A model generated the notes under the pieces. It saw only the letters and a list, made by a program, of their open reading frames with translations, was not told the origin of the DNA and did no database searches. From contig JALSSG010000238.1 in NCBI GenBank assembly GCA_026984355.1, forward strand, positions 1-7,577: a DNA stretch of 7,577 nt, read 5' to 3'. This document shows positions 1 to 6,995 of the stretch, piece by piece. This DNA comes from Hydrogenothermaceae bacterium. GTDB taxonomy: Bacteria; Aquificota; Aquificia; Aquificales; Hydrogenothermaceae. Each line of letters starts with the position of its first letter. Position 1 is the first letter of the stretch. The translations under genes and the position numbers were made by a program.

Positions 1-119
1 AAATAGGTGAATGTTGTACATGGTTTGAGAAAGAGTATGAAAATTTAGAAAAAGATTTTTTTAAATTTTTACCGGAGCTTACAAAATTTGTAATACATAC
101 AAGAAAAAATTTGGTATAA
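1..119 (+). CDS. 3' end of an unidentified protein gene (partial)
   Basis: The frame beginning at base 3 is open from the left edge to a TAA at 117-119 and gives 38 residues; the other two plus frames hit a stop within the first 11 bases. The peptide has a Cys-Cys pair and a Trp near its left end, then an amphipathic, Lys/Glu/Phe-rich stretch that looks like one or two helices, ending in a basic tail (H-T-R-K-N-L-V). This composition matches the neighbouring genes, so it is probably real coding sequence. The spacing of Trp, Phe and Leu faintly recalls the C-terminal helices of TorD/NarJ-type chaperones, but the piece is too short to assign. It ends 38 bases before gatB on the same strand, so the two could be co-transcribed. 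Confidence 0.6.
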   Translation, partial: IGECCTWFEKEYENLEKDFFKFLPELTKFVIHTRKNLV

Positions 120-120
120 A
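112..120 (+). promoter_or_regulatory. candidate extended -10 promoter element for gatB
   Basis: TGG followed by TATAAA (TATAAA at 115-120) fits an extended -10 element (TGn-TATAAT type). It overlaps the stop codon (117-119) of the upstream gene. The best -35-like match, TTGTAA at 88-93, is 21 bases away, longer than the usual 17, so recognition would rely on the extended -10. A start near 126-128 would leave a leader of about 30 bases before the gatB ATG. Such boxes arise easily in DNA this AT-rich. Confidence 0.35.
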
Positions 121-144
121 ATTTTTAACATTAAACAGTAAAAC

Positions 145-150
145 AAGGAG
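145..150 (+). promoter_or_regulatory. ribosome binding site of gatB
   Basis: AAGGAG lies seven bases before the ATG at 158. It is a strong Shine-Dalgarno match at normal spacing and fixes the gatB start. The next gene on this strand has no such site. Confidence 0.85.
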
Positions 151-157
151 AAACAGA

Positions 158-1603
158 ATGTCTGTATCTGTAAAAGAAGAATTTGATGTTGTTATTGGTC
201 TTGAAACACATGTACAGATGAGTACTAAAACCAAATGTTTTTGCAGTTGTAAAGTAGAATTTGGTGCAGAGCCGAACACAAATGTATGTCCTGTATGTTT
301 AGCATTACCTGGAAGTTTACCAGTATTAAATAAAAAAGCTTTAGAATATGCTGTAAAAGCATCTTTAGCTCTTAATTGTAAAGTTCATGAACTATCAATA
401 TTTGCAAGAAAAAACTATTTTTATCCAGATTTACCAAAAGGCTATCAGATTTCTCAATACGATAAACCTTTAGCAACAGACGGTTATATAGATATAAAGA
501 TAGATGGAAAAACACATAGAGTTAGAATTCACAGGCTTCATATGGAAGAAGATGCAGGGAAAACAATCCATAAAGGGAAAAAATCTTATGTAGATTTAAA
601 TAGAGCAGGAACACCATTAATGGAAATTGTTACAGAGCCAGATATAAACTCTGGGATTGGAGCAAGACTTTACCTTGAAAAGCTGAGAAACATTATGAGA
701 TACATTGGTGTTTCAGATGCAGATATGGAAAAAGGACAGTTAAGATGTGATGTAAATATATCCTTAAAACCAAAAGGAAGTGAAAAACTCGGTACCAAAG
801 TAGAGATAAAAAATCTTAACTCATTTAGGTTTGTTCAAAAAGCTATAGAATATGAAATAGAAAGACAGGCAAAGCTCTTGTTAAAGGGAGAACAGATAGT
901 ACAGGAAACAAGACTTTTTGACCCATCAAGTGGAAAAACTTTTACAATGAGAACAAAAGAAGAAGCCCATGATTATAGATACTTCCCAGACCCAGACTTA
1001 CTACCAGTAAGAATTACTGTAGAATACATAGAAAATATAAGAAAATCCTTGCCGGAACTTCCAGATGAAAAAGAAAAAAGATACGTTAAAGAGTTTGGTC
1101 TGACAGATTATGATGCAAGCGTTTTAGTTGCGGACAAAGACCTGGCAGAGTTTTTTGAAAAAACAGTAAATCTATATACAAAAAATCCAAAAGCTATAGC
1201 AAACTGGATAATAAATGACCTTTTAGGAAGATTAAACGAAAAAGGATTAGACATTACAGAAAGCCCAGTAAAACCAGAACATATCGCACAGCTTGTAAAA
1301 CTCATTGATGAAAAAGTTATATCAACAAAAATAGCTAAAGAAGTTTTTGGAGAGGTTTTTGAAACTGGAAAATCACCAGAAAAAATAGTAGAAGAAAAAG
1401 GTCTAAAACAAATAACAGACCCAGAAGAAATTAAGAAAATTGTAGAGGAAGTGATAAGAAACAATCCAAAAGAGGTAGAAAAGTATAAAGCAGGAAATAC
1501 AAAGCTTATGGGATTTTTTGTAGGACAGGTAATGAAGGCTACAAAAGGAAAAGCAAATCCACAACTAGTAAATAAGATATTAAATCAGCTTTTAAATAGT
1601 TAA
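158..1603 (+). CDS. gatB: Asp-tRNA(Asn)/Glu-tRNA(Gln) amidotransferase subunit B
   Basis: GatB is the tRNA-binding and kinase subunit of the cytoplasmic GatCAB complex. It activates the side chain of mischarged Glu-tRNA(Gln) or Asp-tRNA(Asn) with ATP, and ammonia supplied by GatA then converts it to Gln or Asn. The 481 residues match the usual family length of about 475-480. Family hallmarks are all present: the N-terminal V-I-G-L-E-T-H-V-Q block (residues 12-20), a zinc-type cysteine cluster (C27, C29, C31 with C44 and C47), the E-E-D-A-G-K block (130-135) of the active-site cradle, D-Y-R-Y-F-P (272-277), and a C-terminal YqeY-like tRNA-binding domain with K-A-G-N (444-447) and the closing K-A-T-K-G-K-A-N-P stretch. 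No frameshift or missing key residue was seen. gatA and gatC are not adjacent; stand-alone gat genes are common in several phyla. The start is supported by AAGGAG seven bases upstream. Confidence 0.98.
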   Translation: MSVSVKEEFDVVIGLETHVQMSTKTKCFCSCKVEFGAEPNTNVCPVCLALPGSLPVLNKKALEYAVKASLALNCKVHELSIFARKNYFYPDLPKGYQISQYDKPLATDGYIDIKIDGKTHRVRIHRLHMEEDAGKTIHKGKKSYVDLNRAGTPLMEIVTEPDINSGIGARLYLEKLRNIMRYIGVSDADMEKGQLRCDVNISLKPKGSEKLGTKVEIKNLNSFRFVQKAIEYEIERQAKLLLKGEQIVQETRLFDPSSGKTFTMRTKEEAHDYRYFPDPDLLPVRITVEYIENIRKSLPELPDEKEKRYVKEFGLTDYDASVLVADKDLAEFFEKTVNLYTKNPKAIANWIINDLLGRLNEKGLDITESPVKPEHIAQLVKLIDEKVISTKIAKEVFGEVFETGKSPEKIVEEKGLKQITDPEEIKKIVEEVIRNNPKEVEKYKAGNTKLMGFFVGQVMKATKGKANPQLVNKILNQLLNS

Positions 1604-1683
1604 TTGACTAAGACATTAAATATATTCAATATAAATATAAACTTTGACGAAAAGTTTATAAAAAACTGGGTTTACTTTTTTTT
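1604..1683 (+). promoter_or_regulatory. AT-rich intergenic region, possible promoter of the c-di-GMP gene
   Basis: This is the only gap of any size between genes. TTGACT (1604-1609) directly follows the gatB stop and matches a -35 hexamer, but the best TATAAA downstream (1630-1635) is 20 bases away rather than 17. A second TTGACG (1644-1649) lies inside an inverted repeat, and another TATAAA (1657-1662) would give a leader of only about 15 bases. No clear GC-rich terminator for gatB is present, so read-through from gatB is possible. A weak hairpin (AAAC-TGG-GTTT, 1663-1673) comes before a T8 run and could act as a poor terminator. Boxes in such AT-rich sequence are weak evidence. Confidence 0.3.
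1636..1660. repeat. 10-bp perfect inverted repeat, possible operator
   Basis: TATAAACTTT (1636-1645) and AAAGTTTATA (1651-1660) are exact reverse complements separated by five bases, GACGA. Only one of the ten pairs is G-C, and the repeat is not followed by a T run on either strand, so it is a poor rho-independent terminator. Its place about 24 bases upstream of the next start codon, overlapping possible promoter hexamers, suits a dimeric regulator's binding site. The perfect symmetry is seen directly; the operator role is inference. Confidence 0.45.
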
Positions 1684-1696
1684 ATGGTAAAAAAAA
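1676..1696 (+). repeat. T8/A8 inverted repeat enclosing the start codon
   Basis: A run of eight T (1676-1683) is followed by ATGGT (1684-1688) and then eight A (1689-1696). The two runs can pair, placing the AUG start in the five-base loop. No Shine-Dalgarno sequence is present in the 20 bases upstream. The A8 run covers codons 2-4 of the downstream gene, so a one-base slip there would shift the reading frame at once. Confidence 0.6.
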
Positions 1697-4224
1697 TATA
1701 CTCTTTTCTTGAAAAGATTGGATTAAAAAATTACAGCAGTAAAGTTCTATTTTTCTTTTCTATTATCTTTCTTATAGCATTTTCTGTTAGTGAAACTCTT
1801 TTTGTATTTTATCAGTTTAAAAAAGAAGAAAATCTAATGGATATTGGGCTATATAATGCGACAAAAATAAGAGCATCTTTGATAGAAAAAAGACTTCAAA
1901 AGTTAAAAACTACTTTGGCTACAATATACTATACTGAAGAAAACCTAAAAAAACTGCTAAAGCTAAAGTATATTACTGGAGTTTATTTTAAAGGAAAAAA
2001 ATATGGACTCTTCCCAGAATGTGATATAGATATCTATGATTTCCAGTACTGTAAGAACGAACAGTCATTTTTAATAAAAGTTAAAAAAAATTTTATAGTT
2101 TCAGTGAAAAAAAGTTTAATAAAGGATATTTTAGACCCAAAAAAAGGTATGATTTCACTTTATTCACCTGAGTTTTATCTTGGTGTTCCAAAGGCTAAAG
2201 AAAATTACATATGTTCCTTTTACAAAATAAAAAACAGTAATATAGGAGTTTCTGGGTGTATAAATAAATTTCAAGTATTAAAAGGTATATTTGTAAGAAA
2301 TTTACTAGAAGGAACTTTGTTCTTTGCAGTATTTATTACTGTTGGATATATATTCCTAAAGCTTACAAATAGAATTATTCTATATCCGATAAATCTTTTA
2401 AAAGAAAAAGTATTAAAAGCAAAAATACAGGGGATAGACAAAGTTGATTTTTCACTAGAAGAAGATATAAAAGATGAATTTGGAAAATTAGCTTTGTTAA
2501 TGGAAGAAATGAGACTTTCTATATTAAAGTATCAGAACCAGATGGATTTAGTAATGGAAACAACAACCAAAATGATATCAAAAACAAACGATATAGAGAA
2601 ATTTACTCAGTTTGTTATAAACAGCTTAGAAAACATATTCAAATATGTTATCGGAAATGTTGTATATATAGATGCATATAATGAACACGACAAGAAATTA
2701 GGTGTATTTTCTGATAAATTCAAAAAAAATAAATTAGATGAAGAAATGATAAAAAATTTACTCAATAAAACCAACTCAAATGAGCTAAAAATCTGGAAAG
2801 AAAAAGGTAAGTATATACTTATCTATAAAAAAGATGTTGAAAATGCAATAACTATTCAGTATGCCTTATTATCAAGAATAGAAATAAGTGATAGAGACCT
2901 AAAATATATAAACATTGTATTATCTCACCTTATATATAGTATATACCTTATCCATCTTGCCAATTATGATGGATTAACAAGAGTTTTAAACAGAAGAGCA
3001 GTAATAAAAAAAGGAGAAAATCTGCTGAAAGAAGCTATAGAAAATAAAGAAGACTTTAGTCTTATTATCTTGGATTTAGATGATTTTAAAAGCATAAATG
3101 ATACTTATGGACATCTTGTAGGTGATGAAGTTTTAAAAAAACTTACATCTATGCTAAAAAGTTTTTTCAACAAAAAAGGTATTATTGGAAGACTGGGTGG
3201 TGAAGAATTTATTATTTTATTACCTGGAATAAACCTTGAAGATGCAGTTATATTAGCAAGAAATTTTCAGGAAGAACTTAAGTCAAAAGAATTAGAAATA
3301 GATGAATATGTTATAAATATTACAGCAAGTTTTGGTGTTGCTAGTTTAAATGAACATGGAACTGACCTTTATGAACTTATAAGAGCTGCAGATATATCAT
3401 TATACAAGGCTAAAAGAGAAGGAAAAGACCAGGTTATTTCTCTAGACAAAAACAGCCTAGACATGCTTTTTGTAAAAGAGTTTAAAGGAAGAAAAGATTT
3501 AGAAGAAGCTTTAACAGAAGAAAATATAATACCTTTTTTCCAGCCAATACATTCAGCCGAAAATAAAGAAGTAATTGGTTATGAAGTACTTGCTAGAATA
3601 AAGGCTGAAACTGGATATATACCAGCTGAAAAATTCATAAAAGATATAATAAAATTTGGATTATCAGAAAAATTAGATTTTATAGTTCAAAAGAAAGCCT
3701 TTGAGATTTTATCAGAAAAACATATAGAAAATAAAAAAATATTTATAAATCTATCAAAAACATATATATGCAATCTAAAAAATATAGATAAGTTTATGGA
3801 ACTTACAAAACAGTACAATATAAACCCAAAAAACATTGTGTTTGAGATAACAGAAGAAGAAGCAATTATAGACGTAGATACAGTTAAAAAATTTGTATCT
3901 TTTGCAAAAGGCAATAAGATAAGCTTTGCTCTTGATGATTTTGGTGCTGGATATTCTACATTTTCTTATATAAAGTATTTTGATATAGACTACATAAAAA
4001 TAGATGGTTCTCTTATAAAGAGAATACATAAAGATAGAGACAAACAGATTATATTAGAGGGCATAATCCATATAAGTAAACAAAAAAATATAAAAACAAT
4101 AGCAGAAAAAGTAGAAAACGAAAAAGATTTTATAACTCTTAGGTTTTTAGGTATTGATTACATACAGGGATTTTATCTATCTAAACCTTCTCCATATTTA
4201 GAGCAAAGTCATATATTAAATTAA
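1684..4224 (+). CDS. membrane-bound bifunctional GGDEF-EAL cyclic-di-GMP synthase/phosphodiesterase
   Basis: This inner-membrane signalling enzyme is predicted to make and break cyclic-di-GMP. In order: membrane segment (about 21-45), a periplasmic sensor (about 46-207) with four cysteines (C113, C123, C177, C192), a second membrane segment (about 208-227), a HAMP linker (228-282, with P235 and D264-E265-F266-G267), an unassigned, possibly GAF-like region (about 283-425), GGDEF (about 426-585) and EAL (about 597-838). The synthase site reads G-G-E-E-F at 505-509, with metal and substrate residues D464, N472 and D473. The usual inhibitory RxxD site is absent (N496-K-K-G499). The EAL side keeps E634 (E-V-L-A-R), N689, E721, D751-D752, K772, E808 and Q828, so phosphodiesterase activity is plausible. 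Which activity dominates cannot be read from sequence. The ATG at 1684 is the first usable start after an in-frame TGA at 1645; there is no Shine-Dalgarno, and the next Met is near residue 52, after the first membrane segment. Confidence 0.93.
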   Translation: MVKKIYSFLEKIGLKNYSSKVLFFFSIIFLIAFSVSETLFVFYQFKKEENLMDIGLYNATKIRASLIEKRLQKLKTTLATIYYTEENLKKLLKLKYITGVYFKGKKYGLFPECDIDIYDFQYCKNEQSFLIKVKKNFIVSVKKSLIKDILDPKKGMISLYSPEFYLGVPKAKENYICSFYKIKNSNIGVSGCINKFQVLKGIFVRNLLEGTLFFAVFITVGYIFLKLTNRIILYPINLLKEKVLKAKIQGIDKVDFSLEEDIKDEFGKLALLMEEMRLSILKYQNQMDLVMETTTKMISKTNDIEKFTQFVINSLENIFKYVIGNVVYIDAYNEHDKKLGVFSDKFKKNKLDEEMIKNLLNKTNSNELKIWKEKGKYILIYKKDVENAITIQYALLSRIEISDRDLKYINIVLSHLIYSIYLIHLANYDGLTRVLNRRAVIKKGENLLKEAIENKEDFSLIILDLDDFKSINDTYGHLVGDEVLKKLTSMLKSFFNKKGIIGRLGGEEFIILLPGINLEDAVILARNFQEELKSKELEIDEYVINITASFGVASLNEHGTDLYELIRAADISLYKAKREGKDQVISLDKNSLDMLFVKEFKGRKDLEEALTEENIIPFFQPIHSAENKEVIGYEVLARIKAETGYIPAEKFIKDIIKFGLSEKLDFIVQKKAFEILSEKHIENKKIFINLSKTYICNLKNIDKFMELTKQYNINPKNIVFEITEEEAIIDVDTVKKFVSFAKGNKISFALDDFGAGYSTFSYIKYFDIDYIKIDGSLIKRIHKDRDKQIILEGIIHISKQKNIKTIAEKVENEKDFITLRFLGIDYIQGFYLSKPSPYLEQSHILN
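4221..4224. other. overlapping stop codons of two convergent genes
   Basis: The self-complementary TTAA supplies TAA (4222-4224) to the plus-strand c-di-GMP gene and TAA (complement of 4221-4223) to the minus-strand TPR/barrel gene. There is no intergenic space, so any terminator for either transcript must lie inside the opposing gene. Confidence 0.95.
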
Positions 4225-6995
4225 AACCATTTTCTATATTCCACAAAAACACTAATATACTGGTCTAAAACACCTGTAAATCCTCTATAAAAACTAATTC
4301 CTGCATCTAAATTATCACTTTTTGTAAGAATGCCTCCAATACCAAACTCTCCGTTATACCCAAGGTGAGTAATAGAGTTGTAAAACACACCCACTCTCAT
4401 AAATGGTCTTACAGTTCTTGTATACAGGTATCTGTTATCATATCCAAAATAAAACTCTCCTCCAAATTCTACAAAATCCTCTGGTAAGATTGCTGGATTT
4501 GGATTAGGAGATAACCTTGTTATATTCCCTTTATTACCGTCTGTTTCACTGTATATTCCAGAGGTTATATAACCTCTAAAAGAAAAATCTGGATAGGATA
4601 CCCTTAACTTATAGTGTCCCTGTAATTCTAAAAGATTTCCATAACCTAAGTAAGTTCCATCTTGACCATAAAATCTATCTAAATATAAGGTAAGATTTAA
4701 ATATGTTCTATCATTTAACATATACTCATTGTCAAGGCTAATCCCTGTTTTCATTCCACCTAATATAAGGTAAACGCTATCATCAGCAAAAGAATTAACG
4801 TAAAGTTTTAGTAAAATAGACCATCTATCTTTTATATAGGAGCTGTAAGAAAAACCTGAAAATACAAAATCATCAAAAGCATTTCTAACACCGAGAGTAT
4901 ATTTTATATAACCTCTATCTGTAAGCCTTTTAAAGGCTAAAGATATATAAGAATCTGTTGAAGGAACATTTATGTACTGACTCCTATCTGAACTAGATTG
5001 AGTTGTTATATTACTTTTTAAAATAAGGTAATGTCTATTTTGTAAAGTATGCCTGTAATAAAGGTCTATTTTTCCTTGATTTACAGTGTTTCTAAAGAAA
5101 TATTCTGTAGAAAATTTTAGATAACCTGAATACTGCATGTATAAATCTCTTAACCATTTATAAAGCTGATAGTCTCTCGGATTTTCCTTTAGTCCTTTAA
5201 AAGCTAATTTTTTTGCCAGACCTATCTGTCCTGTTCTTACTGCTGCTTCTACTCTATCTCTTATGGGAATAGTTTCAGGATATTTTTCTATCAAGTAAAG
5301 CTGTCTGGTTCTATCATCAAACAATAGTGCAAGGTTCATTTTTATCCAGTTTTTTAAATAATCATATCTACGGGATAGATAATATACCTTGTCCTGTGCA
5401 TCTAAATTTATTAGAAATCCGTATTTTATATTCCAGTAAGTCTCTGGGTCTAAGCTATTTTTGTACTTTTCTAACAGATTTCTAAACTTTTTTGGTGGAA
5501 GAAAATAGGATGCCGTTCTAAGATAGTTTTCTATTTGGGGTTTTGTTTTTGGTTTAGTATTTTTTAACTTTTTCCACACTTTATATCTTATATGCTTTGC
5601 CCTATCTGTTTGACCTGAAACTTCAAGTATATCAGCATATAAAAGATAAGTAGATACATCTTTTCTCTTTTTTAGTAATTTAGACAATAGGTTTTTTGCC
5701 TCTACTGTATTTTGAATTGTTATATATCCAAGAACATAAATATAAAGCAGGTCTGTATCTTCCTTTATTAGATGTTTGTATTTTTTCAAGTATAGATTTA
5801 ATTTATCCGTCTTTTGTAGGTCTATAAAAAGAAGTAGTAAAGATTTTAATCTAGAAATTGAAAATGAAGTTTTCAAAGATTTTTCATATAAAGATATAGC
5901 TTTATCATATTGCCCTGTTTGTTCAAGAGAATATGCATAAAGATAAGCTATATACGAATTTTTCAATAATCTTTCTCTTAAATCTTTATCAAGATTTTCA
6001 ATAAAATTTGCTATATCCTGCCAGTTTTGTTCTTCTGACTTTATATATATATATGTTTTGGCTAAATACAGATTTTTAAATCTTTTTAAAGCTTGCTTTA
6101 TAAAATAAATAGCTTTCTGATAATCTTTTTTTTCTATGTAAAAGTAATCAACTACTCTTATATAATCTACTAATCTTCCATCTCCAATATTAATAAGTTT
6201 CTTAGAGTATTTTGCAGCTATGTCTCTTCTATCTAGCCCCCAAGCTACATCAGAAATAGTTTCCAGTATTTCTAAATTTTTTTTGTATATGTTTGCACCT
6301 TTAATAAGGGTGTTTAATGCTTTATAAAACTGTCCTTTATATAAATAAAGGTCAGCAAGATTTATAAAATCGTAAGGCTTACCTTTATAGTCTGATATTA
6401 ATATTTGTAAATATTTTATAGCTTCATTATGATTTCCAAGATTATAACTAAACTGGTAAAGATACCTTATAAGATTTTCTGTCTTATAGTTAAAATTTTG
6501 TAGAATGTATTTTAGTGTTTCATAGCCTTTTTTATACTCCCCTGTAATATTTACTACATAGGCGTATTCTTTTATATATTCAAACTCTTTGTTTTTTAGT
6601 TTCTTATCTAAGATATCAAGTGCTGTCTCATAATCAAAAATCTGTAATGCAAGGTCTAAAACCTTATTTTCAAGTTCTTTATTACCAGTTATCTGGTATA
6701 ACCTTTTATAAAAGAACAGTGCATCTTTATAATTTCCAAGCCATAAAGCTATTTCTGCTGATTTTTCTAACCAGTATGTATTATCAGGAAAAAGCTTTAG
6801 CCCATAGGTTGCCACTTTATATGCTTCTTGTAGATTATTGGTATATAGAAAAGATTGAAGCATCAACTTTAATAGTTCTTCGTCATAGATTTTATAAACT
6901 TCATTTATATCAGCAATTTTTTTATTTTCCTCTTGAGCATATGTGTTGCCTATTATCACAAAAGAAAAAAATAAAAGCAGTAAAATTATCCTCAC
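4221..6995 (-). CDS. PelB-like outer-membrane exopolysaccharide exporter (TPR plus beta-barrel)
   Basis: The 924 residues fall into three parts. Residues 1-20 form a signal peptide (basic start, hydrophobic core, cleavage after N-T-Y-A). Residues about 30-620 are a long run of roughly 16 helical repeats of TPR type, with recurring patterns such as A-L-W-L-G-N-Y-K-D-A and L-E-Q-T-G-Q-Y-D-K-A. Residues about 625-924 alternate polar and aromatic residues like a transmembrane beta-barrel, and the protein ends in W-F, as outer-membrane barrels often do. Periplasmic TPRs fused to a C-terminal barrel of about 300 residues is the PelB plan; Pseudomonas PelB, near 1190 residues, guides and exports the cationic Pel polysaccharide with PelA and PelC. 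The stretch from R579-D-R through K-E-N-P-R-D, and the later Y-P-D and L-P-E-D-F-V-E-F-G motifs, fit my memory of that family. The GTG start at 6995 has GGAGGG upstream and overlaps the preceding stop. Another TPR-porin is the main alternative. Confidence 0.7.
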   Translation of the reverse strand: MRIILLLLFFSFVIIGNTYAQEENKKIADINEVYKIYDEELLKLMLQSFLYTNNLQEAYKVATYGLKLFPDNTYWLEKSAEIALWLGNYKDALFFYKRLYQITGNKELENKVLDLALQIFDYETALDILDKKLKNKEFEYIKEYAYVVNITGEYKKGYETLKYILQNFNYKTENLIRYLYQFSYNLGNHNEAIKYLQILISDYKGKPYDFINLADLYLYKGQFYKALNTLIKGANIYKKNLEILETISDVAWGLDRRDIAAKYSKKLINIGDGRLVDYIRVVDYFYIEKKDYQKAIYFIKQALKRFKNLYLAKTYIYIKSEEQNWQDIANFIENLDKDLRERLLKNSYIAYLYAYSLEQTGQYDKAISLYEKSLKTSFSISRLKSLLLLFIDLQKTDKLNLYLKKYKHLIKEDTDLLYIYVLGYITIQNTVEAKNLLSKLLKKRKDVSTYLLYADILEVSGQTDRAKHIRYKVWKKLKNTKPKTKPQIENYLRTASYFLPPKKFRNLLEKYKNSLDPETYWNIKYGFLINLDAQDKVYYLSRRYDYLKNWIKMNLALLFDDRTRQLYLIEKYPETIPIRDRVEAAVRTGQIGLAKKLAFKGLKENPRDYQLYKWLRDLYMQYSGYLKFSTEYFFRNTVNQGKIDLYYRHTLQNRHYLILKSNITTQSSSDRSQYINVPSTDSYISLAFKRLTDRGYIKYTLGVRNAFDDFVFSGFSYSSYIKDRWSILLKLYVNSFADDSVYLILGGMKTGISLDNEYMLNDRTYLNLTLYLDRFYGQDGTYLGYGNLLELQGHYKLRVSYPDFSFRGYITSGIYSETDGNKGNITRLSPNPNPAILPEDFVEFGGEFYFGYDNRYLYTRTVRPFMRVGVFYNSITHLGYNGEFGIGGILTKSDNLDAGISFYRGFTGVLDQYISVFVEYRKWF

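Noticed and set aside
79..279. 66-codon minus-strand open frame over the gatB start
   Set aside because: It overlaps the gatB ribosome site and conserved N-terminus on the opposite strand, and its product shows no recognisable features.
1108..1464. 118-codon minus-strand open frame inside gatB
   Set aside because: It is fully antisense to the conserved GatB C-terminal region and its Ser/Phe/Ile-rich product mirrors the Lys/Glu-rich sense strand.
1636..1683. Rho-independent terminator after gatB
   Set aside because: The long stem has only one G-C pair and no T run right after it; the hairpin that does precede the T8 run has a 4-bp stem with one G-C pair, too weak to call.
3687..4029. Two minus-strand open frames inside the EAL domain region
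   Set aside because: Both are antisense to conserved EAL motifs, and their products are low-complexity Tyr/Phe/Cys-rich shadows.
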